Part shown: positions 27,196-35,069 of the stretch, one piece after another
Layout: every line of letters begins with the position of its first letter
Position numbering within the stretch: position 1 is the first letter of the stretch
From: Sphingomonas sp.
GTDB taxonomy: Bacteria > Pseudomonadota > Alphaproteobacteria > Sphingomonadales > Sphingomonadaceae
NCBI GenBank assembly: GCA_021732445.1
Contig: JAKFUZ010000011.1
Location: forward strand, 1 to 64,000
Length of the DNA stretch: 64,000 nt
Direction: 5' to 3'
Translations under genes and position numbers: made by a program
The notes under the pieces: model-generated
Told to the model about the DNA's origin: nothing
The model's database searches: none
The model's input: only the letters and a program-made list of their open reading frames with translations

Positions 27196-28440
27196 ATGGC
27201 CGCCCCCACCATCATCAGCCTGGGTTGCCGGCTCAACATCGCCGAGAGCGAGGCGATCCGGCTTTTGCTGGGGGCAAGCGACGCCGTGGTGGTCAACAGT
27301 TGCGCGGTGACCAATGCCGCGGTCAGCGAAACGCGCAGCGCTATCCGCAAGGCCCGGCGGTTGCGGCCGGCCGCCACCCTTATCGTCACGGGATGCGCCG
27401 CGCAAATCGACCCGGCCGGCTTTGCGGCAATGCCAGAAGTGGACCGCGTGCTGGGTAATGTCGAAAAGCTCGACGCCGCCTGCTGGGCGTCTGACGACCG
27501 CGTCATGGTTGGTGACATCATGCAGGCGCGCGGCGAACAGGTGGAGGAACGCGGCGCTGCGGCGACAAGTTTTGCCGGCCACGCCCGTGCCTTTGTCGCG
27601 GTGCAAAATGGCTGCGACCACCGCTGCACCTTTTGCGCTATTCCCTTTGGCCGGGGCAACAGCCGCTCGGTTGCGGCAGGTGCCGTGATCGACCGGATTT
27701 CCGCGCTGGTCGGGGCAGGATATCGTGAAGTTGTGCTCACCGGCGTTGATCTCACCAGCTATGGGCCGGATTTGCCAGGTGCGCCCACGCTCGGGCTGCT
27801 CGTGGAACGGGTGCTGCGGCATGTGCCGGGCCTCAAGCGCTTGCGCCTGTCGTCACTCGATTCGATTGAGATCGACCCGCGCCTGTTTGACCTGATTACC
27901 AGTGAGCCCCGCATCATGCCGCACGTGCATCTGTCGCTTCAGTCTGGCGACGACATGATCCTCAAACGGATGAAGCGTCGCCACACCCGCGCCGCGGCGA
28001 TTGCGCTCATCGAGCGGTTGCAGCGCGCGCGGCCCGGCATCGCGATTGGCGCTGACATAATCGCCGGTTTCCCGACCGAAACCGATGCAATGGCCGAAAA
28101 TACCCGGGCGCTGATCGCGCAATGCGGCATCGTGCATGGCCATATTTTTCCTTATTCGGCGCGGGCGGGAACGCCGGCGGCGCGGATGCCGCAAGTCGCG
28201 CCCGCCATCCGCAAGGCGCGCGCCGCTGCGCTGAGGGCAACCGTTGCTGAAACACGCGCGGGCTGGCTCGCTTCGCTGGTCGGCACGGTGCAGCCGGTGC
28301 TTGTCGAGCGGCCCGGCACGCGCGGCCACACGCCGGGCTTTGCCGAAGTTCGCTGGGCAGAGGCGGTGGCGCCGGGCGACATCCGTGCCATCCGGATCAC
28401 TGGTGCCGATGGCGACCGGCTGGAGGGGATGGCAGCATGA
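27196..28440 (+). CDS. mtaB: tRNA t6A37 methylthiotransferase MtaB
   Basis: A 414-residue radical-SAM enzyme that converts t6A37 to ms2t6A37 in tRNA. The N-terminal methylthiotransferase domain holds three cluster cysteines (LGCRLN, NSCAVT, GCAAQ). The radical-SAM motif CDHRCTFCAIPFGRG follows, and a TRAM-like C-terminal part ends the protein. ATG 27196 is preferred over TTG 27181. The stop codon overlaps the ftsY start by 4 nt (ATGA). Confidence 0.92.
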   Translation: MAAPTIISLGCRLNIAESEAIRLLLGASDAVVVNSCAVTNAAVSETRSAIRKARRLRPAATLIVTGCAAQIDPAGFAAMPEVDRVLGNVEKLDAACWASDDRVMVGDIMQARGEQVEERGAAATSFAGHARAFVAVQNGCDHRCTFCAIPFGRGNSRSVAAGAVIDRISALVGAGYREVVLTGVDLTSYGPDLPGAPTLGLLVERVLRHVPGLKRLRLSSLDSIEIDPRLFDLITSEPRIMPHVHLSLQSGDDMILKRMKRRHTRAAAIALIERLQRARPGIAIGADIIAGFPTETDAMAENTRALIAQCGIVHGHIFPYSARAGTPAARMPQVAPAIRKARAAALRATVAETRAGWLASLVGTVQPVLVERPGTRGHTPGFAEVRWAEAVAPGDIRAIRITGADGDRLEGMAA

Positions 28441-29369
28441 GCACGAGCTGGCACGACCGGCTGCTGGGCGGGTTCAAGCGCACCTCCGACCGGCTGATCG
28501 GCAATCTGGCCGGGCTTGGCACCGCGCGGCTCGACGACGCAACGCTCGATGACATCGAAGAGGCGCTGATAGCGTCGGATCTGGGCCCTGGCGCTGCGGC
28601 GCGCATCCGCGCCCGCCTTGCCCAGGGCAGTTTTGAGCGCAACATGGAAGATCTTGGCGTTCGCCTGATCGTTGCTGAAGAAATTGAAAAAATACTCGCA
28701 ACCGTTGCCTGCCCGCTGGAGATAAGCGCCTTTCCCCGGCCGCAGGTCATCCTCGTGATCGGGGTTAACGGGTCAGGCAAAACGACGACGATTGCCAAGC
28801 TTGCCAAGCTTTTCACCGAGCAGGATTATGGCGTGATGCTGGCCGCCGGCGACACATTTCGTGCGGCCGCCATCGGTCAGCTTGCAACCTGGGCGGAACG
28901 CGTCGGCGTGCCCATCGTTCGCGGGCCGGAAGGCGGCGACGCGGCCGGCATCGTGTTCGAGGCGGTGAAAAAAGCGACCGATACCGGCATCGACGCGCTC
29001 ATCGTCGACACCGCCGGCAGGTTGCAGAACCGGCGCGAGCTGATGGATGAGCTCGCCAAGATCAAGCGCGTGCTCGGGCGGATCAACCCGGCTTCCCCGC
29101 ACGATGTCGTGCTGGTGCTCGATGCCACAACCGGGCAGAATGCGCTTTCGCAAATCGAGATATTCAAGGAGGTTGCCGGCGTGACCGGGCTGGTGATGAC
29201 AAAACTCGATGGCACGGCGCGGGGCGGCGTGCTCGTGGCGGCGGCGGAGCGCTTTGGCCTGCCTATTCATGCCATTGGCGTAGGTGAAACCGCCGACGAC
29301 CTGCGGCCGTTCAACGCGCGCGACGTCGCCCGGATCATCGCCGGGGTCGAGGGCGTGCCGCATGGCTGA
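28437..29369 (+). CDS. ftsY: Signal recognition particle receptor FtsY
   Basis: A 310-residue SRP receptor GTPase consisting only of the NG domain. Motifs: GVNGSGKTTTIAKLAKLF, DTFRAAAIGQL, DTAGRLQNRREL, TKLDGTARGG and GVGETADDLRPF. The acidic A domain seen in Escherichia coli is absent, as in many alphaproteobacteria. It overlaps mtaB upstream by 4 nt and yciB downstream by 8 nt, so the three genes are one translationally coupled operon. Confidence 0.96.
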   Translation: MSTSWHDRLLGGFKRTSDRLIGNLAGLGTARLDDATLDDIEEALIASDLGPGAAARIRARLAQGSFERNMEDLGVRLIVAEEIEKILATVACPLEISAFPRPQVILVIGVNGSGKTTTIAKLAKLFTEQDYGVMLAAGDTFRAAAIGQLATWAERVGVPIVRGPEGGDAAGIVFEAVKKATDTGIDALIVDTAGRLQNRRELMDELAKIKRVLGRINPASPHDVVLVLDATTGQNALSQIEIFKEVAGVTGLVMTKLDGTARGGVLVAAAERFGLPIHAIGVGETADDLRPFNARDVARIIAGVEGVPHG

Positions 29370-30009
29370 TCGGCCGGGCCCCGATGCGCTGCCGCCACCT
29401 TTGGAAACTGGCGCGCCATCGGCCCCGGCGGGCCTTGCCCTGGCCTGCGACATCGGGCCGATCGCGGTTTTCTTCCTCGTCAATTTCCTGACGCCGGGCT
29501 TGCAGATTTCGCGGCTGCTCACCGCGACGGGGGCATTCATGGCGGCCAGCATTGCTGCCATGGTCGTGTCGCGCTGGAAGCTGGGCAAAATATCGCCCAT
29601 GCTGTGGTTTTCCACCGCGCTGGTGCTCGTGTTCGGCGCGCTGACGCTGTATTTTCACAATGAAGAGTTCATCAAGCTCAAGCCGACGGTAATCTACGCT
29701 TCGCTGGCAGCGATCCTGGGCTATGGATGGCTCACCAACCGCCCGCTGCTGCAAGCGATGTTCGGCACAACCTATCAGGGCGTCTCCGCGCGCGGATGGG
29801 CCTTGCTCACGCGCAACTGGGCATTTTACCTGGCGTTCATGGCGCTTCTGAACGAAATAATCCGCCACAGCTTCAGCACCGATTTTTGGGTTGGCTTCAA
29901 GCTGTGGGGCGCCATCCCGTTGACCATGTTGTTTTCCATTGCCAACATGCCGATGCTGCTGCGCCACGGCCTACAGACAAAAAAGTCGCCGGTGCCGCCA
30001 GCAGGTTGA
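29362..30009 (+). CDS. yciB: Inner-membrane septation protein A (YciB/IspZ)
   Basis: A 215-residue polytopic membrane protein of the YciB/IspZ family, with five to six helices. Family segments include IGPIAVFFLVNF, KLKPTVIYASLAAILGYG and WAFYLAFMALLNEIIRHSF. Family members affect envelope integrity and septation; the exact role is unsettled. ATG 29362 lies inside the last codons of ftsY, so an upstream in-frame extension is excluded. Confidence 0.92.
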   Translation: MADRPGPDALPPPLETGAPSAPAGLALACDIGPIAVFFLVNFLTPGLQISRLLTATGAFMAASIAAMVVSRWKLGKISPMLWFSTALVLVFGALTLYFHNEEFIKLKPTVIYASLAAILGYGWLTNRPLLQAMFGTTYQGVSARGWALLTRNWAFYLAFMALLNEIIRHSFSTDFWVGFKLWGAIPLTMLFSIANMPMLLRHGLQTKKSPVPPAG

Positions 30010-30029
30010 GGCCCCGCGCGTGCGGGGCC
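30010..30029. terminator. GC-rich hairpin between yciB and sodB
   Basis: GGCCCCGC (30010-30017) and GCGGGGCC (30022-30029) form a perfect 8-bp stem with a 4-nt loop, between two convergent genes 30 nt apart. It is well placed to end both transcripts. No T-tract follows on the plus strand. Confidence 0.65.
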
Positions 30030-30039
30030 CCTTGCCGGT

Positions 30040-30660
30040 TCAGCCCTGGTCGGCGCGCGAAATGCCCTTGCCGTCAAGGTTCATCGCCGCAAATTCCCAG
30101 TTCAGGATCTTGGACGTCACCGCCTCCAGATACCCGGGCCGGGCGTTGCGATAATCGATGTAATAGGCGTGCTCCCACACGTCGATGGTCAGCAGCGGCT
30201 GCATGCCTTCATAGGCAACCGGCGTGTCGGCATCGTGCAGCGACGTCACCTTCAGCTTGCCGCCATCGAGCACCAGCCAGCCCCAGCCGCTGGCGAAATG
30301 ATTGGTCGACTCGGCGACCAGCGCCTTCACCAGCGCTTCGGTTGACCCAAAATCGCTTGCGATCATGTCGGCGAGCTTGCCGCTGGGCGCTGCATGATCG
30401 GGCGTCAGGCTGTGCCAGAAAAAGCTGTGGTTCCAGATTTGCGCCGAATTGTTGAACAGGCCCTTGTCGCCCGTTTCCTTGGCGTGGCGGATGACCTTGG
30501 TCAGCGCGGCGCCTTCCAGCCCCTTGTCGCTCAGCATGCCATTGGTTTTGTCGACATAGGCCTTGTGGTGCTTGCCATGGTGGAAATCGAATGTCTCAGC
30601 GGACATTGTCGGCGCAAGTGCATCCTTGGCATAGGGAAGCGGCGGCAGTTCGAAAGCCAT
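30040..30660 (-). CDS. sodB: Superoxide dismutase (Fe/Mn family)
   Basis: A 206-residue Fe/Mn superoxide dismutase, more like the iron type (MAFELPPLPYAKDALAP, AQIWNHSFFWHSL). Metal ligands are visible: His in HHGKHHKAY, His in WNHSFFW, and Asp and His in DVWEHAYYIDY. It is cytoplasmic, with no signal peptide. AGGAG precedes the ATG at 30660 by about 9 nt; in-frame sequence up to 30735 is not coding. Single gene next to the psp locus. Confidence 0.95.
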   Translation of the reverse strand: MAFELPPLPYAKDALAPTMSAETFDFHHGKHHKAYVDKTNGMLSDKGLEGAALTKVIRHAKETGDKGLFNNSAQIWNHSFFWHSLTPDHAAPSGKLADMIASDFGSTEALVKALVAESTNHFASGWGWLVLDGGKLKVTSLHDADTPVAYEGMQPLLTIDVWEHAYYIDYRNARPGYLEAVTSKILNWEFAAMNLDGKGISRADQG

Positions 30661-30755
30661 TATCGGGTCTCCTGACTCGGGTTTGCGGGTGTAACGCGGC
30701 CAGGCCCAATTGGGTCCGTGGCGCTTGTTTCGCAACCGATTCCTGCGCGCGATGG

Positions 30756-31781
30756 TCAGTTTGCGCCGGGCAGCATGTCGTGGCGGCGCAGCGCGTGGCG
30801 CAACTGGTCATAGCTCAGCCCGAGCGCTTCGGCCGTCGCGCGCTGGTTATAGCGCTGCTCCCCGAGCGCGCGCGTCAGCACATCGCGCTCAAACTGCGCC
30901 ACCTGATCCTTGAAATCGCCAGCATAAGCGGGCGGCGGCGGGGGCCCTGGCGCCACCATCGCGCCGGGTTGCGGGTCGGTGGGCCGGCCATGCGGTGACG
31001 GTGCCGGGCTGTAAGGCGAATGGAAGGGATCAAACTGGATCGCGTCGATCGGGCCTTCGCGCTCCCAGCGATACACGGCTCGCTCCACGACATTGCGCAG
31101 CTCGCGCACATTGCCGGGCCAGGCATAGCTTTCCAGCTCTTCGGTCGCGTGGCGGCTGAAACCGGGCCAGTCGCCCCAGCCCAGTTCGCTTGCCATCCGC
31201 CGCCCGAAATGCTCGGCAAGCACCAGCACATCGCCAGGCCGCGCGCGCAGCGGCGGCAGGGTGACGACCTCGAACGAGAGCCGGTCGAGCAAATCGGCGC
31301 GGAACTGGTTGTTCAATACCCGGTCCGGCAAATGCTCGTTGGTCGCCGCGACGATCCGCACGTCGACGCGCACTGGCCGCGACGAGCCGATGCGCGTCAC
31401 CTCGCCATATTCCACCGCGCGCAGCAGGCGTTCCTGCGCGCCCATCGACAGCGTGCCCAGCTCATCAAGAAACAACGTGCCGCGGTGCGCCTCTTCGAAC
31501 CGCCCGGTTCGGGCCTTGGTCGCGCCCGTGAAGGCGCCCGCCTCATGGCCAAACAGCTCGGCCTCGATCAGCGTTTCGGGAAGGGCTGCGCAATTCATGA
31601 TGACGAGCGCCTGGTCCCACCGGGGACTGAGGCGATGAAGGCGCTCGGCCACCAGTTCCTTGCCGGTGCCGCGCTCGCCGATGACCAGCACCGGCCGGTC
31701 AAGCGCTGCGGCGCGGCTGGCCCTTTCGAGAACATCAAGAAACTCGGTTGATTGCCCGATAACCTGTGTGGCCCGCTCCAT
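30756..31781 (-). CDS. pspF: Phage shock protein operon activator PspF
   Basis: A 341-residue sigma54-dependent activator without an N-terminal receiver domain, as in PspF. AAA+ motifs: Walker A GERGTGKE, the sigma54-contact loop GAFTGA, Walker B GTLFLDEL and the R-finger region. The C-terminal HTH is NQRATAEALGLSYDQLRHAL, separated by a proline-rich linker. ATG 31781 is used, with ATG 31799 possible. In the known system PspA binds PspF and blocks it until envelope stress occurs. It is divergent from the psp operon and its sigma54-type promoter. Confidence 0.92.
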   Translation of the reverse strand: MERATQVIGQSTEFLDVLERASRAAALDRPVLVIGERGTGKELVAERLHRLSPRWDQALVIMNCAALPETLIEAELFGHEAGAFTGATKARTGRFEEAHRGTLFLDELGTLSMGAQERLLRAVEYGEVTRIGSSRPVRVDVRIVAATNEHLPDRVLNNQFRADLLDRLSFEVVTLPPLRARPGDVLVLAEHFGRRMASELGWGDWPGFSRHATEELESYAWPGNVRELRNVVERAVYRWEREGPIDAIQFDPFHSPYSPAPSPHGRPTDPQPGAMVAPGPPPPPAYAGDFKDQVAQFERDVLTRALGEQRYNQRATAEALGLSYDQLRHALRRHDMLPGAN

Positions 31782-31800
31782 ACCCAAACTATGGCGCATT

Positions 31801-31852
31801 TTACCAATATTTGGCAACACTAATCTGAACGAGGATGACAGCCAATGTTCAG
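31801..31852. promoter_or_regulatory. Dyad elements between pspF and the sigma54 promoter
   Basis: TTACCAA-tat-TTGGCAA at 31801-31817 is a near-perfect dyad, and CTGAAC (31825-31830) faces GTTCAG (31847-31852). They lie 30-80 nt upstream of the -24/-12 element, the usual place for activator sites, so they are candidate PspF-binding sites. The first dyad also overlaps the pspF start region and could serve autoregulation. Confidence 0.45.
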
Positions 31853-31881
31853 AAATCCCCAAATTCCGCCAAAAACAAAAC

Positions 31882-31897
31882 TGGCACGGTAGCTGCA
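31882..31897 (+). promoter_or_regulatory. Sigma54 (-24/-12) promoter of the psp operon
   Basis: TGGCACGGTAGCTGCA carries GG and GC separated by exactly 10 nt and matches TGGCAC-N5-TTGCA except at one position. It is 63 nt before the first ATG of the operon and points away from pspF, matching the known PspF/sigma54 control of psp genes. Confidence 0.8.
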
Positions 31898-31959
31898 ACG
31901 CTCTGGATAACTGCCGATCGGGCAGCAATTTTGAACCACGGTTTTTGGGAGTGACTGCA

Positions 31960-32118
31960 ATGACTAACGGCTATCAATCGAATGATCCGGTCCGCAAGCT
32001 GGCCGCTTTCGCCTTCGCTTTCGCGTTCAGCGCGGTGTGTGTGCTGGGTGCGGTGGCGCCGGCGCACGTACAATCGGCGACAATGGCGGCAAGCGCTCAG
32101 CCAACGCTTGTTGCCTGA
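31960..32118 (+). CDS. Small leader membrane/secreted protein of the psp operon
   Basis: A 52-residue protein, first in the transcript from the sigma54 promoter and 91 nt before pspA. It has a polar N-terminus (MTNGYQSNDPVRKLAA), a hydrophobic stretch of about 20 residues rich in Phe/Ala/Val, and a short Ala/Gln/Ser tail. The stretch could be a membrane anchor, or a signal peptide cleaved near the histidine-containing PAHVQSA. GGGAG precedes ATG 31960 by 7 nt. I do not recognise it from characterised psp loci. Its position implies induction with PspA. Confidence 0.65.
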   Translation: MTNGYQSNDPVRKLAAFAFAFAFSAVCVLGAVAPAHVQSATMAASAQPTLVA

Positions 32119-32209
32119 CGCGATGGGCGACCGCATCAGCGGGGTGGTCGTACGCCTGGCAGAACCCGGCACCCCACCCCCCCAAACCCGCGTATTCAGG
32201 AGTAACCTC

Positions 32210-32878
32210 ATGGGCATTTTTTCGCGAACCCGAGACATCATCGCCGCCAATGTCACCGACTTGCTCGACAAGGCGGAAGACCCGGCCAAGATGATCCGCA
32301 TGATAATCCTCGAAATGGAGGAAACCCTGGTTGAAGTGCGTGCCTCTGCTGCGCGCACCATTGCTGACCAGAAGGAGATGCGGCGCCACATCGCCAAGCT
32401 GGAAAAGCTTCAGGAAAGCTGGACCGAAAAGGCCGAGCTGGCGCTGTCAAAGGATCGCGAAGACCTTGCCAAGGCGGCCCTTGTCGAGCGCCAGAAAGCG
32501 ACCGACATGTGCGACCAGCTTGGTGCCGAAATTTCGGTGCTCGACGATGCGCTGCGCCATGCCGAGGAAGACATCACCAAGTTGCAGAACAAGCTGCGCG
32601 AGGCCCGTACCCGGCAGAACTCGATCATGACCCGGCTGGAAACCGCGCACAACCGTGTGCGGATGCGCGAAATGTATGCCGGCCCCAAGGTCGAGGAGGC
32701 ATTTTCACGCTTTGAGCTGATGGAACGCCGGGCAGATGCGGTTGAGGGCCATGCCGATGCGCTGAGCCTGGGCTCTTCCAAGAAATCGCTCGAGGAGGAA
32801 ATCGCCGAGCTGAAATCGAGCGACAAGGTGGAAGCGGATCTCGCAGCGCTCAAGGCGCGCGTGAACCGCGAGAACTGA
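32210..32878 (+). CDS. pspA: Phage shock protein A
   Basis: A 222-residue PspA/IM30 family protein, almost entirely coiled coil. It begins MGIFSRTRDIIAANVTDLLD (the amphipathic helix that binds stressed membranes) and carries DPAKMIRMIILEMEE, typical of the family. It inhibits PspF in the soluble state and, as known for the family, forms membrane-protecting scaffolds. AGGAGT lies 6-7 nt before ATG 32210. pspB follows after one base. Confidence 0.95.
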   Translation: MGIFSRTRDIIAANVTDLLDKAEDPAKMIRMIILEMEETLVEVRASAARTIADQKEMRRHIAKLEKLQESWTEKAELALSKDREDLAKAALVERQKATDMCDQLGAEISVLDDALRHAEEDITKLQNKLREARTRQNSIMTRLETAHNRVRMREMYAGPKVEEAFSRFELMERRADAVEGHADALSLGSSKKSLEEEIAELKSSDKVEADLAALKARVNREN

Positions 32879-32879
32879 G

Positions 32880-33152
32880 ATGAGCGACGCAATAATCCCG
32901 ATCTTCATCTGCGCGATGTTGTTCATCGGCCTGCCGTGGCTGGTGTTCCATTACATCACCCAGTGGAAGAAGACCGGCGCGCTTACGGGCGAAGATGAAA
33001 AGTTGCTCGACGAGCTGCACTACACCGCGCGCATGCTGGAAGACCGGCTGGGCACTATCGAACGGATCATCGCCGCCGATCATCCGGATTGGAAAATCGG
33101 CAGCACCAGAGCGCCAGAGGTGCTCGACTACGACGCTAACAGGAGGAATTGA
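32880..33152 (+). CDS. pspB: Phage shock protein B
   Basis: A 90-residue PspB. One membrane helix (IIPIFICAMLFIGLPWLVFHYI, about residues 5-25) is followed by a coiled coil (ARMLEDRLGTIERIIAADHP) and a polar tail. PspB and PspC transmit envelope stress to PspA in the known system. ATG 32880 follows the pspA stop by one base. Its coiled-coil end is the template repeated in the six genes further downstream. Confidence 0.92.
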   Translation: MSDAIIPIFICAMLFIGLPWLVFHYITQWKKTGALTGEDEKLLDELHYTARMLEDRLGTIERIIAADHPDWKIGSTRAPEVLDYDANRRN

Positions 33153-33153
33153 G

Positions 33154-33531
33154 ATGAGCGGGAGCCGCACCAAATTCTATCTCGACAAGCAGAATGCCAA
33201 ATGGCTGGGTGTCTGCGCCGGGATTGCGGATTACACCGGGATTGATCCGCTGCTGGTTCGGGTGGGCGCTGTGCTGCTCACGCTTGCGACGACCGGCAAT
33301 GTCATCATCGCCTATCTCGTTATCGCCTGGCTGGCGAGCGCCAAGCCCACCGGCCTTTACGAAACGAAGGAAGACGAGCAGTTCTGGCGCGGCGTGCGGG
33401 CCAACCCGCAGCGCACCACCCGCGACGTGCGGTCCAAGTTCCGCGACATCGACCGTCGCCTGGCCGACATCGAGACGATGTACACCAGCCGCAACACGCG
33501 CCTGGCCGAAGAGATCGAAAATCTGCGCTAA
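33154..33531 (+). CDS. pspC: Phage shock protein C with added coiled-coil tail
   Basis: A 125-residue PspC-domain protein. The PspC domain (KFYLDKQNAKWLGVCAGIADYTGIDPLLVR and the following membrane helix) covers residues about 5-65. The C-terminal third is a charged helix, FRDIDRRLADIETMY and then LAEEIENLR. That end resembles the C-termini of the small genes that follow (REIDALR, REIESLR, DEIEKLR). AGGAGG precedes ATG 33154. The longer frame from 32995 overlaps pspB and is not real. Confidence 0.92.
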   Translation: MSGSRTKFYLDKQNAKWLGVCAGIADYTGIDPLLVRVGAVLLTLATTGNVIIAYLVIAWLASAKPTGLYETKEDEQFWRGVRANPQRTTRDVRSKFRDIDRRLADIETMYTSRNTRLAEEIENLR

Positions 33532-33564
33532 GCGCCGACTGCGCACACGCATCAGGAGGGATAT

Positions 33565-33855
33565 ATGAACTGGGGTATCCTGGTACCAATCGCCGCGCTT
33601 ACCGTCGGCCCGATCTGCTGGGCCTTCACCACCTGGGTCCGTGCCCGTCACGGTTATCCGCTGGAAGGCAAAAAAGGGCAGATGGTTTCGCGCGACGGTG
33701 ACCTGGCCAGCAGCCGCAAGGTCGAGCTGCTGACGAGCGAGAATGAACGGCTGGCGGGCCAGGTTTTGCGCCTCGAAGAACGGATTGCGGTGCTCGAACG
33801 CATCGCCACCGACCCGGCCGAGCGCACCGCCCGCGAAATCGACGCGCTGCGCTGA
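33565..33855 (+). CDS. Psp-array mini-protein 1 (one TM plus coiled coil)
   Basis: A 96-residue protein with an N-terminal membrane helix (residues about 3-24), a short basic/GYPLE segment and a C-terminal coiled coil reading RLEERIAVLERIATDPAE and ending REIDALR. The coiled coil matches that of PspB (LEDRLGTIERIIAAD) in spacing of hydrophobic residues. AGGAGGG precedes the ATG. It is the first of six similar genes behind pspC. I do not recognise a named family beyond the PspB likeness; a role in sensing or damping envelope stress is inference. Confidence 0.8.
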   Translation: MNWGILVPIAALTVGPICWAFTTWVRARHGYPLEGKKGQMVSRDGDLASSRKVELLTSENERLAGQVLRLEERIAVLERIATDPAERTAREIDALR

Positions 33856-33886
33856 ATTTCCAGGCATTATTGCAGGAGTTATCAAC

Positions 33887-34150
33887 ATGAACGACCCCAC
33901 GCCCTTCTTCATCATGGGCATGCTGTTCGGTGCTGGCCTGACCTTGCTGATCCAGGCTTATGGGCGGCGCAAGGTGCGCCTTGCGACTAAAACTCTGGCG
34001 ACGCCGCCGCCTGAGGTCGGCATTCTGGCGCGCGAGAATGAGCGTCAGGTCGGCCAGATTTTACGGCTGGAGGAACGAATAGCGACGCTCGAACGCATCG
34101 CCACCGACCCCGCCGAACGGGCCGCCCGCGAAATTGACGCGCTGCGCTGA
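33887..34150 (+). CDS. Psp-array mini-protein 2
   Basis: An 87-residue protein with the same plan: membrane helix at residues about 7-25, a basic stop-transfer segment (YGRRKVR) and a C-terminal coiled coil RLEERIATLERIATDPAE ending REIDALR. Its last 29 codons are close to those of mini-protein 1 also at DNA level, so the two come from a recent tandem duplication. GCAGGAG precedes the ATG. The membrane half has diverged strongly while the coiled coil is conserved, which points to the coiled coil as the shared interaction surface. Confidence 0.8.
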   Translation: MNDPTPFFIMGMLFGAGLTLLIQAYGRRKVRLATKTLATPPPEVGILARENERQVGQILRLEERIATLERIATDPAERAAREIDALR

Positions 34151-34180
34151 CCCCGGTCACTGCGCTGAAAGGAACCTGTC

Positions 34181-34498
34181 ATGACGGCTGAACAAGTGCT
34201 GCTCATTATCTTTTCCGGCATGTTTGTCGGCGTGCTGGGGATCGGCGGATGGGTTTACACCACCCGGCTGCGCATCACCAACGGTTATCCGCTGGAAACG
34301 TCCTGGGGCAAGCCGATCTATCCAAAGGCCGATCAGGAAGCGGTTGAGCGCATCAGGCTGCTCAGCCAGGAAAATGCCCAGCTTCGGGCGGAGCTTGGCG
34401 CGATCAAGGACCGGCTCATCACGGTTGAGCGCATCGTCACCGACACCGGCGCCAGCCTCGATCGTGAAATTGAGAGCCTGCGCGGCCCGGCCAACTGA
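34181..34498 (+). CDS. Psp-array mini-protein 3
   Basis: A 105-residue protein. The N-terminal helix (VLLIIFSGMFVGVLGIGGWVY) is followed by RLRITNGYPLETSWGKPIYP, which shares GYPLE with mini-protein 1, and by a longer coiled coil with LSQENAQLRAELGAIKDRLITVERIVTD, ending REIESLR. AAAGGAA precedes the ATG. The GYPLE link sequence in two members suggests a fixed membrane-proximal element. Spacing of 30 nt to the previous gene and 11 nt to the next supports one operon. Confidence 0.8.
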   Translation: MTAEQVLLIIFSGMFVGVLGIGGWVYTTRLRITNGYPLETSWGKPIYPKADQEAVERIRLLSQENAQLRAELGAIKDRLITVERIVTDTGASLDREIESLRGPAN

Positions 34499-34509
34499 GA
34501 GGACGAACG

Positions 34510-34785
34510 ATGGACAACGGCACACTAGCGTTGATGATCCCGGTGCTTGGCATAAGCTGCGGCCTGCTCGCGATTATTGGCGGGGTGTTCGTAAAGCCCA
34601 TGTTCAAGCTGCGGGAGCGGCGCCTGGAGATCGAGGCGCAGATGATTGCGGAACGCGCGGCGCAATATGCATCGGGTACGGGACGCATTGAAGAAAGGCT
34701 GCGCGTGCTGGAACGGATTGTCACCGATCGCGGCATCGACGTCGCCGACGAGATCGAAAAGCTGCGCGACGCGCCGCTCAACTGA
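34510..34785 (+). CDS. Psp-array mini-protein 4
   Basis: A 91-residue protein with a hydrophobic segment at residues about 6-28, followed by a charged helix (KLRERRLEIEAQMIAERAA) and the conserved end RIEERLRVLERIVTD then DEIEKLR. GAGAGGAC precedes the ATG. The linker helix between membrane and conserved end is longer than in mini-proteins 2 and 5. No catalytic residues or cysteines typical of enzymes are present apart from one Cys in the membrane part. Confidence 0.78.
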   Translation: MDNGTLALMIPVLGISCGLLAIIGGVFVKPMFKLRERRLEIEAQMIAERAAQYASGTGRIEERLRVLERIVTDRGIDVADEIEKLRDAPLN

Positions 34786-34809
34786 AACGATATTTGGGGA
34801 GCACGGTAG

Positions 34810-35055
34810 ATGGGTTTCGGAACAGCAATGGTAACAATCGTGGCGATCATCATGGTCGCGCGGGTGCTCAGGGCAAAATACGAGGCCGAAGGCCGCGGTC
34901 GCCGCAACTTTCTGCCAGAACGCGACACGAGCACCCTGGAACGCGAAGTCAGCGTGCTGAAGGAACGGATCGCCGTTCTGGAACGCCTTGCAACCGAAGA
35001 TAACACCGCCGCGCAGCTCGATCGCGAGATCGCCAAGCTGCGTGACCGGACTTGA
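34810..35055 (+). CDS. Psp-array mini-protein 5
   Basis: An 81-residue protein with a short N-terminal membrane helix (residues about 5-20, ending in VLRAKYEAEGRGRR) and the coiled coil LEREVSVLKERIAVLERLATED, ending REIAKLRDRT. GGGGAG precedes the ATG. It keeps the heptad pattern and the final REI-x-KLR of its neighbours. Membrane-anchored with the coiled coil most likely in the cytoplasm, judging from the positive residues right after the helix. Confidence 0.78.
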   Translation: MGFGTAMVTIVAIIMVARVLRAKYEAEGRGRRNFLPERDTSTLEREVSVLKERIAVLERLATEDNTAAQLDREIAKLRDRT

Positions 35056-35069
35056 GTGGAGCGCAGACC

